DNA from: Sanguibacter hominis ATCC BAA-789
GTDB lineage: Bacteria; Actinomycetota; Actinomycetes; Actinomycetales; Cellulomonadaceae
Direction of reading: 5' to 3'
NCBI RefSeq assembly: GCF_012396185.1
Contig: NZ_JAAXOW010000001.1
Span: forward strand, 124,001-188,000
DNA: 64,000 nt
The notes below the pieces were generated by a model that worked only from the letters and a program-made list of their open reading frames with translations, made no database searches and was not told where the DNA came from. Shown here piece by piece: positions 20,683 through 29,414 of this stretch. The position numbers and the translations under genes are program-made. Positions within the stretch are counted from its first letter, which is position 1. Each line of letters begins with the position of its first letter.

Positions 20683-21233
20683 TCGACGCCCAGGAGGACC
20701 TCGATGGCGCGGGTGAGGAACGCGTCGACGGGAGCCTCGGCGTAACCGTCCCGACCGCGCCGACGCCGGAACTTGGCCTCACGAACCTCGGTGGACGTGA
20801 TCGGCTCGCCGCGGTCGAAGTAGCTCACGAGGCGGGCGCACAGAGCGTCGACGTCGTCGGCGTCGTACGACCAGTGGCCCCGGCTGCCAGGAGCGAACTT
20901 CTCCCCCGCCGGGCGGCTCAACCGCCCGTACAGCGTGCGTGCACGCTCGGCGAGCAGGGCCATCCACGCCTGCTGCCCGTTCTGGGCGACGTACTCGGTG
21001 CGCTCCTTCGCCACGAATGCGGACTCGAGACGGTCGAGCGCCGCGTCGACCTCCGCGAACGCGTAGCCGCCGCGCGTGAAGCCGAACGCAGCCCGGTGGA
21101 TCGACGCAGCGTCGAGACCCGTGCTTGCCGAGCCCTCGTACTCGCGCCGAGCGCGGTCGAAGAGCTCGTCGACGTCCTCCGGGGCATACCCGGTACGGAG
21201 CCTGGACACGGTCGAGAACATGGTGCTGCTCAC
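20679..21233 (-). CDS. DivIVA-domain-like protein with duplicated halves
   Basis: A 184-residue protein with four copies of a DivIVA-type motif, [G/S]Y-x4-VD-x2-[L/C], at residues 15, 56, 122 and 163. The spacing within each pair is exactly 41 residues, and halves 15-72 and 122-179 align (for instance [19 protein letters not shown] with [20 protein letters not shown]), so the gene is an internal duplication. DivIVA-family motifs bind curved membranes or partner proteins at poles and septa; a role in growth or division is inference. GTG 21233 is embedded in the rlmN stop (GTGA overlap) with GGAGGAGGA upstream; the ATG at 21221 is an alternative. No long coiled coil is evident. Confidence 0.8.
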   Translation of the reverse strand: MSSTMFSTVSRLRTGYAPEDVDELFDRARREYEGSASTGLDAASIHRAAFGFTRGGYAFAEVDAALDRLESAFVAKERTEYVAQNGQQAWMALLAERARTLYGRLSRPAGEKFAPGSRGHWSYDADDVDALCARLVSYFDRGEPITSTEVREAKFRRRRGRDGYAEAPVDAFLTRAIEVLLGVE

Positions 21234-22366
21234 TCGTCCTCCTCCTCGGCGGCCAGCTGGCCGCACGCGCCATCGATGTCGCTGCCGCGGGTGTCGCGGA
21301 TCGTCGTGGGGATGCCGTGGCCGCGCAGGCGCGCGACGAACTCTGCCTCGACCGCGGGGTCGCTCGCCGTCCAGATCGAGCCCGGCGTCGGGTTGAGCGG
21401 GATCGGGTTGACGTGCACCCAGCCCCGGCCCCGCGCGTTGAGCTTCTTGCCGAGCAGGTCGGCGCGCCACGCGTGGTCGTTCATGTCGCGGATCAGCGCG
21501 TACTCGATGCTCACGCGACGACCCGTGACCGTGTGGTACTCCTTCGCCGCGTCGAGCGTCTCGTCGACCGACCAGCGGGTGTTGATCGGCACGAGCTCCG
21601 AGCGCAGCTCGTCGTCCGGCGCGTGCAGGGACAGCGCGAGCGTGAGCGGCAGCCCCTCGCCGCTGAGCTTGCGCATCGCGGGCACCAGACCGACCGTCGA
21701 CACCGTGATGTTGCGCGCCGACATCCCCATGCCGTCCGGCACCGGGGCGACGAGCTGCCGGATCGTGCCCATGACGGCCTTGTAGTTGGCGAGCGGCTCA
21801 CCCATGCCCATGAACACGAGGTTGTTGAGGCGGCCCGACCCGCCGGGGATCTCACCGTCGACGAGCGAGCGCGACGCCGCGCGCACCTGCTCGACGATCT
21901 CCGCGGTCGATAGGTTGCGGGTCAGGCCGAGCTGCCCGGTGGCGCAGAACGGGCACGCCATGCCGCAGCCAGCCTGGCTGGAGACGCACAGCGTCGACCG
22001 GTTCGGGTACTGCATGAGCACCGACTCGACCTTCGCGTCGTCGAACAGGTGCCAGAGCGTCTTCACGGTCGTGCCACCGTCGGCCTTGAGCGTGCGAGAC
22101 GCACGCAGGAGCGGCGGGAAGAGCGTCTCGGTGAGGCCCTCGCGCGTCGCCGCGGGCAGGTCCGTCATGAGCGCCGGGTCCGAGGTGAGGTGCCCGTAGT
22201 AGTGCTGCGCGAGCTGCTTCGCGCGGAAGGGCTTCTCCCCCGCCTCGGTCACCGCGACGACGCGCTCCTCGGGGGTTAGGTCCGCGAAGTGGCGCGGCGG
22301 CTTGCCCCGCCGGCCAGCGGCCGGGGTGGCGAGGTTGAGCGTCACGGGGACGCGTCGTTCTGACAT
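21230..22366 (-). CDS. rlmN: dual-specificity 23S rRNA/tRNA adenine C2-methyltransferase RlmN
   Basis: A 378-residue radical-SAM enzyme that methylates C2 of adenosine in 23S rRNA and some tRNAs. The CxxxCxxC cluster is [20 protein letters not shown] and [13 protein letters not shown] are family motifs, and [10 protein letters not shown] near the end carries the catalytic C-terminal cysteine. Normal length. The stop overlaps the start of the DivIVA-like gene, and cdsA ends 22 nt upstream, so these read as one operon. Confidence 0.96.
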   Translation of the reverse strand: MSERRVPVTLNLATPAAGRRGKPPRHFADLTPEERVVAVTEAGEKPFRAKQLAQHYYGHLTSDPALMTDLPAATREGLTETLFPPLLRASRTLKADGGTTVKTLWHLFDDAKVESVLMQYPNRSTLCVSSQAGCGMACPFCATGQLGLTRNLSTAEIVEQVRAASRSLVDGEIPGGSGRLNNLVFMGMGEPLANYKAVMGTIRQLVAPVPDGMGMSARNITVSTVGLVPAMRKLSGEGLPLTLALSLHAPDDELRSELVPINTRWSVDETLDAAKEYHTVTGRRVSIEYALIRDMNDHAWRADLLGKKLNARGRGWVHVNPIPLNPTPGSIWTASDPAVEAEFVARLRGHGIPTTIRDTRGSDIDGACGQLAAEEEDE

Positions 22367-22388
22367 GGGAGAAGTCTCTCAGGGTTGG

Positions 22389-23243
22389 TCAGCCCGCGGC
22401 CGGCAGGGACACGGACAGCAGGAGGTACACGAACGGGGCGGTAAGGAGCAGGGAGTCGAGCCGGTCGAGCACGCCGCCGTGCCCGGGAAGCAGCGTGCCC
22501 ATGTCCTTGAGCTCCATGTCTCTCTTGAGCAGCGACTCGGCGAGGTCGCCGAGCGTCGCGGTGACAGGGGTCGCGACGCCGAGCGCGAACCCGACCCAGA
22601 GCGGCTCGCCGAGCACGACGACGCCGCCGACGAGCCCGACGGCGAGCGCGAGCAGGAACGAGCCAGCCAGCCCTTCCCAGCTCTTCTTGGGGCTGATCGT
22701 CGGGGCGAGCGGGTGCTTGCCGAACCGGACGCCGGCGAAGAAGCCACCGGTGTCGCTCGCGACCGCGAGCAGAACGAACACGAGGACGCGCGTGGCGCCG
22801 TCGGGCTGCGCGAGCAGGAGCATCGCGAAACCTGCCATGAGAGGCAGGTACGCGGCGGCGAACGCGCCGGCCGAGGCATCGCGCAGGGCACGCGCTCCAC
22901 GCGCGTCGATCGCACGCCACACGACGACACCCACGACCGTCAGCACGAACGACACCATGAGGGCCTCGAGGCCCGACGTGTACGCCGAGACGAGGATCCC
23001 TGCGGTGCCCACCCACAGCGGGGCGAGCGGGAGGTGCACGTCACGGCGGGAGAACGCCTGAGCCAACTCCCACAAGGCCGCGCACACTGCGACCAGAGCG
23101 AACAGGACGAACGCGGGCCGCCACAGGTAGAGGGAGCCGACGACGACGACGAGCAGGCCCACCCCCACCGCGACGGCCTTCGGAAGGTCACGTCCGCCGG
23201 TCGAGGAGGTGCGAGGCTCAGCGTCCACGGGCAGGTCAGCCAT
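22389..23243 (-). CDS. cdsA: phosphatidate cytidylyltransferase
   Basis: A 284-residue integral membrane enzyme making CDP-diacylglycerol from phosphatidate and CTP. About seven to eight hydrophobic segments; the family signature SLLKRDMELKDMGTLLPGHGG (split here as SLLKRDMELKD and LLPGHGG) is near the C-terminus with its Asp residues intact. The ATG at 23243 shares its first base with the last base of the frr stop (TGATG), so it is coupled to frr. Confidence 0.95.
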   Translation of the reverse strand: MADLPVDAEPRTSSTGGRDLPKAVAVGVGLLVVVVGSLYLWRPAFVLFALVAVCAALWELAQAFSRRDVHLPLAPLWVGTAGILVSAYTSGLEALMVSFVLTVVGVVVWRAIDARGARALRDASAGAFAAAYLPLMAGFAMLLLAQPDGATRVLVFVLLAVASDTGGFFAGVRFGKHPLAPTISPKKSWEGLAGSFLLALAVGLVGGVVVLGEPLWVGFALGVATPVTATLGDLAESLLKRDMELKDMGTLLPGHGGVLDRLDSLLLTAPFVYLLLSVSLPAAG

Positions 23244-23800
23244 CAGACCTCGAGAAGCTCGGCTTCCTTGGCGGCGAGGATGACGTCGATCTCGTCGGTG
23301 TGACGCTTCGTGAGTCCGTCGAGCTCCTTCTCTGCACGCGAGCCCTCGTCCTCACCGATCTCACCGTCCTTGACGGCGCGGTCGATCGCGTCCTTCGCCT
23401 TGCGACGCACGGAACGCACGGAGACGCGCGCGTCCTCAGCCTTGGACTTGGCGAGCTTGACGTAGTCGCGGCGACGCTCCTCCGTCAGTGCAGGCAGCAC
23501 GACACGGATGACGTTGCCGTCGTTCGCCGGGTTGACGCCGAGGTCGGAGTCGCGCAGTGCCTTCTCGATCGCCGTCATCGCCGTCTTGTCGAACGGGGAG
23601 ATGAGCACCGTGCGCGCCTCGGTGACGTTGAACGACGCAAGCTGCTGCAGAGGAGTGGGGCTGCCGTAGTACTCGACGAAGATCTTGGAAAACATCGCCG
23701 CGTTGGCACGACCGGTGCGGATCGCCGCGAAGTCCTCCTTGGCGACCTCCAGTGCCTTGTCCATCTTTTCCTCTGCCTCGAGGAGAGTCTCGTCGATCAC
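23243..23800 (-). CDS. frr: ribosome recycling factor
   Basis: A 185-residue RRF, exactly the normal length, starting [19 protein letters not shown] with the conserved [13 protein letters not shown] and the C-terminal [10 protein letters not shown]-like [16 protein letters not shown]. With EF-G it splits post-termination ribosomes. Follows pyrH after 63 nt that contain a small GCTCGC/GCGAGC hairpin (23826-23841). Confidence 0.97.
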   Translation of the reverse strand: MIDETLLEAEEKMDKALEVAKEDFAAIRTGRANAAMFSKIFVEYYGSPTPLQQLASFNVTEARTVLISPFDKTAMTAIEKALRDSDLGVNPANDGNVIRVVLPALTEERRRDYVKLAKSKAEDARVSVRSVRRKAKDAIDRAVKDGEIGEDEGSRAEKELDGLTKRHTDEIDVILAAKEAELLEV

Positions 23801-23863
23801 CGGTGCTCCTTGTGTCGCGTTGGGTGCTCGCGTCAGCGAGCGGGGGTTGCTTCGTGGCCACGC

Positions 23864-24607
23864 TCAGCGCGTGGTGACTACCGTGCCGATGTTCTCACCC
23901 AGGAGGGCGCGGGTCACGTTACCGGTCTCCCCCATGCCGAAGACGCGCATCGTGACGTCGTTGTCCATGCAGAGGCTGAAGGCGGTCGAGTCGACGACCT
24001 TGAGCCCGTGCAGGAGAGCGTCCGAGTACGTGAGGGTGTCGAGCTTGCGGGCGTCGGGGTCGACGTTCGGGTCGGCGGAGTAGACGCCGTCCACGCCGTT
24101 CTTGCCCATGAGGACCTCGTCGCAGCGCGTCTCGAGGGTGCGCTGGACGGCGACCGTGTCGGTCGAGAAGTAGGGCATGCCGGCGCCTGCGCCGAAGATG
24201 ACGACACGGCCCTTCTCCATGTGCCGGATGGCGCGCAGCGGGATGTAGTTCTCGGCGACCTGGCCCATCGCGATCGCGGTCTGCACGCGCGTCGAGATGC
24301 CCTCCTTCTCGAGGAAGTCCTGGAGAGCGAGGCAGTTCATGACGGTGCCGAGCATTCCCATGTAGTCGGCGCGGGCGCGGTCGAGGCCACGCTGCGAGAG
24401 CTCGGCCCCGCGGAAGAAGTTGCCGCCACCGACGACGATCGCGACCTGGACGCCCGCGTTGACGGCCGCGGCGATCTCCGCAGCGACACGCTGGACCACG
24501 TCGGGAGCGAGCCCGATCTGACCACCGCCGAACATCTCTCCGGAGAGCTTCAGCAGGACGCGGCGCGCCTTCTTCGACGTCTGCGTGGTCGTGGTCTCGT
24601 CGCTCAT
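23864..24607 (-). CDS. pyrH: UMP kinase
   Basis: A 247-residue amino-acid-kinase-fold UMP kinase. [13 protein letters not shown] is the phosphate-binding start, [11 protein letters not shown] the glycine loop, and [14 protein letters not shown] the C-terminal family motif. Catalyses UMP + ATP to UDP; usually allosterically regulated by GTP and UTP. The ATG at 24607 (MSDETTTT) has a GAGAAGG site; the open frame upstream has no homology. Standard tsf-pyrH-frr order. Confidence 0.96.
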   Translation of the reverse strand: MSDETTTTQTSKKARRVLLKLSGEMFGGGQIGLAPDVVQRVAAEIAAAVNAGVQVAIVVGGGNFFRGAELSQRGLDRARADYMGMLGTVMNCLALQDFLEKEGISTRVQTAIAMGQVAENYIPLRAIRHMEKGRVVIFGAGAGMPYFSTDTVAVQRTLETRCDEVLMGKNGVDGVYSADPNVDPDARKLDTLTYSDALLHGLKVVDSTAFSLCMDNDVTMRVFGMGETGNVTRALLGENIGTVVTTR

Positions 24608-24676
24608 CGGGTCTCGCCTTCTCGTGCTCTCGTGGTCCGTCCGCGCGCCGCGGACAGGTGCTGAGGTGGTGCGGGT

Positions 24677-24717
24677 GCGCCGTCGGCCCGACCCCACCGG
24701 GGTCGGGCCGACGGCGC
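24677..24717 (-). terminator. strong terminator after tsf
   Basis: A perfect 19-bp GC-rich stem (24677-24695 with 24699-24717) and 3-nt loop starts 10 nt after the tsf stop. It should separate rpsB-tsf from pyrH-frr-cdsA. Confidence 0.8.
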
Positions 24718-24726
24718 GTGCAGGAG

Positions 24727-25572
24727 TCAGGCCCCGACGCGGAAGCGCACGAAGGACACGACGTTGCCGCCGGCCTCCTGAGCGACCTTGCCGACGGTCT
24801 TGCTCGGGTCCTTGGCGAGCGGCTGCTCGAGAAGGACGACCTCTTCGAAGAACTTGTTGAGACGGTTCTCCGCGATCTTCGCGATGATGTGCTCGGGCTT
24901 GTTGCCGCCCTCGTTGCGCGCCGTCTCCTCGACGATGCGGCGCTCGTTCTCGACAGCCTCGGCCGGGACGTCCTCGCGGCTGAGGTAGGTCGGGGCGAGC
25001 GCGGCGACGTGCTGCGCGACGTCCTTGCCCACGGATGCACCGGCGGCGTCGGTGACGACGAGGACACCGATCGTCGGCGGGAGGTCCTTGGCCGTGCGGT
25101 GCACGTAGCTCGTGACCTTCGGGCCGGAGACGACGGCGACGCGACGCAGGACGACCTTCTCGCCGATCTCCGCGGACAGGTTGGTCACGGTGTCCGCGAC
25201 GGTGCCGTCAGCCGTCGGTGCGGCGAGAGCCGACTCGACGTCGGTCGCGCCTGCGGCGACGACCGCGGCAAGCACGGTGTCAGCGAGGCCGATGAACTTC
25301 TCGTTCTTCGCGACGAAGTCGGTCTCGCAGTTGAGCTCGACGAGGGTGCCGGTCTCACCCGCGTCGGTCGTGGTGATGTCGACGGCGACGAGGCCCTCGG
25401 ACGTCGCGCGGTCCTCGCGCTTGGAGACGCCCTTGAGGCCCTTGATGCGGAGGATCTCGAGCGCCTTGTCGGAGTCGCCGTTCGCCTCGTCGAGAGCCTT
25501 CTTGACGTCGAGCATGCCGGCGCCCGTGCGCTCGCGCAGCGCCTTGATGTCAGCGGCGGTGTAGTTCGCCAT
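24727..25572 (-). CDS. tsf: elongation factor Ts
   Basis: A 281-residue EF-Ts, the nucleotide exchange factor of EF-Tu. [20 protein letters not shown] is the UBA-like N-terminus; the conserved [11 protein letters not shown] motif contacts EF-Tu; two dimerisation-type subdomains follow. The stop is followed by a very strong terminator. It is preceded by rpsB with a 14-bp stem-loop between, typical of the S2-EF-Ts pair where the hairpin sets relative amounts. Confidence 0.97.
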   Translation of the reverse strand: MANYTAADIKALRERTGAGMLDVKKALDEANGDSDKALEILRIKGLKGVSKREDRATSEGLVAVDITTTDAGETGTLVELNCETDFVAKNEKFIGLADTVLAAVVAAGATDVESALAAPTADGTVADTVTNLSAEIGEKVVLRRVAVVSGPKVTSYVHRTAKDLPPTIGVLVVTDAAGASVGKDVAQHVAALAPTYLSREDVPAEAVENERRIVEETARNEGGNKPEHIIAKIAENRLNKFFEEVVLLEQPLAKDPSKTVGKVAQEAGGNVVSFVRFRVGA

Positions 25573-25613
25573 GATGTGGTCCCTTGCCTGTGGTGGTGTG
25601 CGGTGGGAAGACG

Positions 25614-25645
25614 GCAGCCGGGCGGGGTGCTCCCCGCCCGGCTGC
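25614..25645 (-). terminator. stem-loop between rpsB and tsf
   Basis: A perfect 14-bp stem GCAGCCGGGCGGGG / CCCCGCCCGGCTGC with a 4-nt loop, 5 nt after the rpsB stop. Probably a partial terminator or mRNA-processing hairpin in the rpsB-tsf operon. Confidence 0.65.
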
Positions 25646-25650
25646 AGTCA

Positions 25651-26523
25651 TCACTCGGACTTCGGCGCCTCGGCCTCGGCCGCGGGAGCAGCCTCAGCGA
25701 CGGGGGCAGCCTCGGCGGCCGGAGCAGCCTCGGCGGCGGGAGCGGCCTCAGCAGCGGCGTCGCCAGCGAGGAGCTCGCGCTCCCACTCGGCGAGCGGCTC
25801 GGCCGGCGCCTCGGCGGCACCGGACTTGCCCGACGCACGCTGGAGCAGACCGTCCGCGACGGCGTCAGCGATCACGCGGGTCAGCAGCGCGACGGCGCGG
25901 ATCGCGTCGTCGTTGCCCGGGATCTTGTAGTCGACAACGTCCGGGTCGCAGTTGGTGTCGAGGATCGCGACGATCGGGATGTTGAGCTTGCGCGCCTCGG
26001 CGACAGCGAGGTGCTCCTTGTTCGTGTCGACGATCCAGACGGCGGAGGGGACCTTCGCCATGTCACGGATACCACCGAGGGTCTTCGTGAGCTTGTCCTT
26101 CTCGCGGCGGAGCACGAGAAGCTCCTTCTTCGTCAGGTTCGAGCCAGCGACGTCGTCGAAGTCGATCTGCTCGAGCTCCTTCATACGCTGAAGGCGCTTG
26201 TGGACCGTGCCGAAGTTGGTGAGCATGCCACCGAGCCAGCGGTGGTTGACGTAGGGCATCCCGACGCGAGCGGCCTGCTCGGCGATGGGCTCCTGCGCCT
26301 GCTTCTTCGTACCGACGAACAGGATCGAGCCGCCGTGGGCGACCGTCTGCTTGACGAACTCGTACGCGGTGTCGATGTACGACAGCGACTGCTGCAGGTC
26401 GACGATGTAGATGCCGTTGCGCTCCGTGAAGATGAACCGCTTCATCTTCGGGTTCCAGCGGCGGGTCTGGTGTCCGAAGTGGACACCGCTCTCGAGGAGC
26501 TGGCGCATGGTCACGACTGCCAT
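25651..26523 (-). CDS. rpsB: 30S ribosomal protein S2 with Ala/Glu/Pro-rich tail
   Basis: A 290-residue S2; [31 protein letters not shown] and [11 protein letters not shown] are diagnostic. Residues beyond about 245 form a low-complexity tail of repeated (A)AEAAP units, making the protein some 40-50 residues longer than non-actinobacterial S2; similar tails occur in relatives. The ATG at 26523 has GGAAGGAAG directly upstream, which excludes the longer open frame. The 5' leader is rich in hairpins (see 26524-26905). Confidence 0.97.
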   Translation of the reverse strand: MAVVTMRQLLESGVHFGHQTRRWNPKMKRFIFTERNGIYIVDLQQSLSYIDTAYEFVKQTVAHGGSILFVGTKKQAQEPIAEQAARVGMPYVNHRWLGGMLTNFGTVHKRLQRMKELEQIDFDDVAGSNLTKKELLVLRREKDKLTKTLGGIRDMAKVPSAVWIVDTNKEHLAVAEARKLNIPIVAILDTNCDPDVVDYKIPGNDDAIRAVALLTRVIADAVADGLLQRASGKSGAAEAPAEPLAEWERELLAGDAAAEAAPAAEAAPAAEAAPVAEAAPAAEAEAPKSE

Positions 26524-26905
26524 GGCACTTCCTTCCGGCACGGCCGCGGATCCTCCGCCTGCCGTGCACCTTGATCGGCGGCCCGTCGGGCCGCGTGCGG
26601 TTGTCGGTCGTCCCGGTCGGGACCACCCCTGGTGCCCTGGATCGAGGGACCGGCGAACCGGACCACCCCTCGACCCCCCTCCGCCCGTAGGCGGCCGTGC
26701 CTGTCTGGCAGGCATGGAACGGGAGCAGAGCACGCGATGTCACCGGCTGGTCAGGATCGTCGAGGTTGGTCGACGGCATGACGCAGCCAGAGCGGGTCAA
26801 GTGTACCTGACGCTCCCCCGTCCACAGTCATCGCCGACGGGAGTGCTCCTCACCGCCGGGCGGGGCGCCGCACGCTGCGCGCGACGCCCGTGCTCGGCTC
26901 GTCCC
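26524..26905. other. 382-nt divergent intergenic region with structured rpsB leader
   Basis: No gene seen. On the rpsB side two clear hairpins lie just upstream of the ribosome site: a compound stem GCACGGC..GCCGTGC (26538-26544 with 26561-26567) enclosing GCGGA/TCCGC, and a perfect 7-bp stem GCGGCCC/GGGCCGC (26578-26584 with 26588-26594). Further out, TGCCTG/CAGGCA and an imperfect GGACCGG/CCGGACC pair are visible. These may be an autoregulatory r-protein leader. The promoters of rpsB and of the divergent M23-like gene must also be here; I could not place them securely. Confidence 0.5.
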
Positions 26906-27742
26906 ATGATCCTCCCGACCGTGCCGCTGCGTACGCGCCCGGTGGCCGCGATCGTCGCGCTCGTCCTCGCGGCGCCACCTCCCGCCACCCCTCACGAACC
27001 GTCACAGGCCGCGCCCGGCCAGCGCTCCGTCGGCTGGGTGCGCCCCGTCCAGCCAGGGGCAGTCGTCGCCACTTTCGATCCGCCCGAGCAGGACTGGCTC
27101 GCTGGCCACCGCGGCGTCGACCTGGCTGCTGCGGTCGGTGAGGTCGTGCGCGCTCCCGCGGACGGGGTCGTCACGTTCACAGGGAAGGTCGCGGGGCGCG
27201 GCGTCCTCGTCGTCACGCACGACGACGGGCTGCGGACGTCCTTCGAACCCGTCGCCGCGACCGTCGCGCGCGGGGCGACGGTAGGCGCTGGCGAGGCCGT
27301 CGCGACCCTGTCGGCAGAGCAGGGTCACTGCGCCCCCGCGTCCTGCCTCCACTGGGGCGTGCGCGTCGGTGAGAGGTACGTCGACCCTCTCGCGTTCCTG
27401 GACCGGCCGAGGATCGTGCTGCTCGGCCGGCGGCGCCCGCCCGGTGTCAGGCGTGCTCGGCGGCGACGAGCAGGTCGCGCAGGCGCGACATCGCAGCAGT
27501 GTGCATCTGAGAGATCCGCGACTCGGTCACCCCGAGGATCGTGCCGATCTCCGCAAGGGTCATGTTCTGGAAGTAGTAGAACGTCAGGACCAGCTTCTCG
27601 CGGTCCGAGAGCCGACCGATCGCCTGCGACAGGAGGAACTTCGTCTCCTTCGCCTCGAACGTGCGGGCAGGGTCGTTGGTCCGGCTCTGGTGCGTCGCGT
27701 CCACCGCGCTCACCTGGCCGAACTGCTCGGCGCCGATACTGA
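26906..27742 (+). CDS. secreted M23 (LytM)-like protein, C-terminus running antisense into the sigma-factor gene
   Basis: Residues 1-35 are a signal peptide (MILPTVPLRTRPVAAIVALV, Ala/Pro cleavage region). The LytM-like domain spans about 45-170: HRGVD at 68-72 gives two zinc ligands and LHWGVR the last (His149), but the first His of the usual HxH is Cys147, so activity is doubtful. After LAFLDRPRIVL (about 165-172) no stop occurs and the frame continues for roughly 105 Arg/Ser/Gly-rich residues, 296 nt of which oppose the 3' end of the sigma-factor gene. Either the protein truly carries this tail or a frameshift near 27430-27450 removed its stop. Start ATG lacks a strong ribosome site. Confidence 0.72.
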   Translation: MILPTVPLRTRPVAAIVALVLAAPPPATPHEPSQAAPGQRSVGWVRPVQPGAVVATFDPPEQDWLAGHRGVDLAAAVGEVVRAPADGVVTFTGKVAGRGVLVVTHDDGLRTSFEPVAATVARGATVGAGEAVATLSAEQGHCAPASCLHWGVRVGERYVDPLAFLDRPRIVLLGRRRPPGVRRARRRRAGRAGATSQQCASERSATRSPRGSCRSPQGSCSGSSRTSGPASRGPRADRSPATGGTSSPSPRTCGQGRWSGSGASRPPRSPGRTARRRY

Positions 27743-28310
27743 GCAGCTCGTCGAGGGCGACGACGTTCGCCGAGGCGACCTGGGTGCGGACCGCGCGGAC
27801 CTCTTCGACCTGGACGCCGAGCTGGGCGGCGACCTCGCTCTCCTGGGGGCTGCGGTGGTGGATCGCCTCGAGCTCGCTGTGCGCCCGGTCGATCGCACGC
27901 GCCTTCGTGCGGACGGAGCGCGGCAACCAGTCGATCGAGCGCAGCTCGTCGATGATCGCGCCACGGATGCGGGACGACGCATACGTCTCGAACTTGATCT
28001 CGCGGTCCAGCTCGAACTTCTCGATCGCGTCGATGAGCCCGAACATGCCGTACGAGACGAGGTCGGCGTGCTCGACGGAGCTCGGGAGGCGGGTGGCGAT
28101 GCGCGACGCGACCGCTGCGACGAGCGGCGCGTAGTGCAGGATCAGCTGCTCGCGGCGTGCCGTGCAGGCCTCACGCTTGTAGTCGAGCCACGCCTGCGCG
28201 ATCTCGGCCGCCACGTCGACCTCGTCGGGGACGAGGTAAGGGCGGAACGTCGTGCTCGGCGCCTGGACCGGCACCGCGGTCAGGGTGGGCGTCGCTGCTG
28301 GCTGGCTCAT
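27447..28310 (-). CDS. WhiG/FliA-family sigma factor
   Basis: A 287-residue sigma factor. Region 2: REQLILHYAPLVAAVASRIATRLPSSV then YGMFGLIDAIEKFEL and IKFETYASSRIRGAIIDELRSIDWLPRSVR (split over regions 2.3-3.0); region 3; region 4 with REKLVLTFYYFQNMTLAEIGTILGVTESRISQMH. The sequence is closest to actinobacterial WhiG and flagellar FliA, which read GCCGATAA-type -10 elements. ATG 28310 has GAGGAAC upstream; the longer frame overlaps xerC without homology. Lies 16 nt after xerC, probably in its operon. Whether it controls motility or differentiation cannot be told from this window, as no flagellar genes are present. Confidence 0.92.
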   Translation of the reverse strand: MSQPAATPTLTAVPVQAPSTTFRPYLVPDEVDVAAEIAQAWLDYKREACTARREQLILHYAPLVAAVASRIATRLPSSVEHADLVSYGMFGLIDAIEKFELDREIKFETYASSRIRGAIIDELRSIDWLPRSVRTKARAIDRAHSELEAIHHRSPQESEVAAQLGVQVEEVRAVRTQVASANVVALDELLSIGAEQFGQVSAVDATHQSRTNDPARTFEAKETKFLLSQAIGRLSDREKLVLTFYYFQNMTLAEIGTILGVTESRISQMHTAAMSRLRDLLVAAEHA

Positions 28311-28326
28311 CGGTGTTCCTCGGGAC

Positions 28327-29259
28327 TCAGGCACGGGGGTGCGCAAGCTGGAATGACGAGCGCAGGCGCTCGGGGCTGACGTGGGTGTACCGCTGGGTCG
28401 TGGCGAGGGTCGCGTGACCGAGGACCTCCTGCACGCCGCGGAGGTCCGAGCCGCCCGCGAGGAGGTGGGTCGCCGCTGTGTGCCGCAGGCCGTGCGGCGC
28501 GATGTCGTCAACCCCTGCGAGCGCCGTCAGATCGTGGACCGCCTGACGGATCTGGCGCTGCCCCCAACGCTGCCCGCGGTTGCCGATGAGAAGAGCGCGC
28601 TGGGAGGCCGAGGACACGAGGACGGGGCGTCCCCTCTCGAGCCACTGCGTGACGGCATCGGCCGCAGGGACACCGAACGGGACGGCCCGCTCACGGTCCC
28701 CCTTGCCGACGACACGGACGAGGCGCTGCCCGAGGTCGACGTCCTCGACGTCGACGCCGACGAGCTCGCCGACACGGATCCCCGTCGCGTAGAGCAGCTC
28801 GACAGCGGCCCAGTCACGCAGGTGCGTCGGGTCGTCGCTCTCCGCCCGCTCACGGGTCGCCTCCATGAGGCGTTCAGCCGCCTCGACGCCGAGGACCGTG
28901 GGCAAGGTGCGGTCGGCGCGCGGGCTCGCCAGCCTGCTCGCGGGGTCGCTGGCAAGATAGCCGCTGCGGGCGGCCCACTCGAAGAAGGAGCGCACGCTCG
29001 CTCCGCGCCGCGCGAGCGTCGCGCGCGACAGGTTCCGCTCGCTCTGGTCGGCGAGCCAGCCGCGGAGGTCGTCGATCGTCACGTCGCGCGGGCCGCGGCT
29101 GCCGTCCCGGCAGATGTAGGAGACGAGCTGCTCGACATCGCTGCGGTACGCGCGGACGGTGTGCACGGCGAGGCCGCGTTGAAGCTCCAGGTGCGTGCAG
29201 AAGTCCGACACGAGCGCGTCCCACTGCGCCGTGTCGCCGGGACCCTGGTCCATCTGCAC
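28327..29259 (-). CDS. xerC: tyrosine recombinase XerC/XerD type
   Basis: A 310-residue tyrosine recombinase with N-terminal SAM-like domain (10-105) and catalytic domain. All six catalytic residues are visible: Arg162 (YATGIRVGEL), Lys186, His256 and Arg259 (PHGLRHTAATHLL), His282 (GHATLATT) and Tyr291. Likely the chromosomal dif-site recombinase resolving dimers; position beside dprA-comM and the sigma factor is typical of XerC in actinobacteria. Start GTG 29259; ATG 29253 is an alternative. Neither has a clear ribosome site. Confidence 0.93.
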   Translation of the reverse strand: MQMDQGPGDTAQWDALVSDFCTHLELQRGLAVHTVRAYRSDVEQLVSYICRDGSRGPRDVTIDDLRGWLADQSERNLSRATLARRGASVRSFFEWAARSGYLASDPASRLASPRADRTLPTVLGVEAAERLMEATRERAESDDPTHLRDWAAVELLYATGIRVGELVGVDVEDVDLGQRLVRVVGKGDRERAVPFGVPAADAVTQWLERGRPVLVSSASQRALLIGNRGQRWGQRQIRQAVHDLTALAGVDDIAPHGLRHTAATHLLAGGSDLRGVQEVLGHATLATTQRYTHVSPERLRSSFQLAHPRA

Positions 29260-29414
29260 GGGTCAACGGTGACGTGCCGCACCACCGCTGCACAAGGGGC
29301 GACTCCGATAAATCGCGGCAGCCATGTCCGTTTCGTCACAGCCCGTGCCGATATAACGGTTCGCTTCCTGAGAAGTTCACGAGAACGTTATCGGCGAATC
29401 GCTTCGACAGTTGT
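29260..29414. other. AT-richer intergenic region between dprA and xerC
   Basis: 155 nt, visibly lower in GC than the genes around it. It holds GCCGATAA on the minus strand and two near matches on the plus strand (TCCGATAA at 29304-29311, GCCGATAT at 29347-29354). Nothing else recognised. Confidence 0.6.
29388..29395 (-). promoter_or_regulatory. exact WhiG/FliA-type -10 (GCCGATAA) upstream of xerC-sigma
   Basis: The minus strand carries GCCGATAA, the -10 consensus of FliA/WhiG sigma factors, 128 nt before xerC. The matching -35 (TAAA, 15 nt upstream) is poor: the sequence there reads ACAA. It could allow the sigma gene two positions downstream to control its own operon. Confidence 0.4.
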
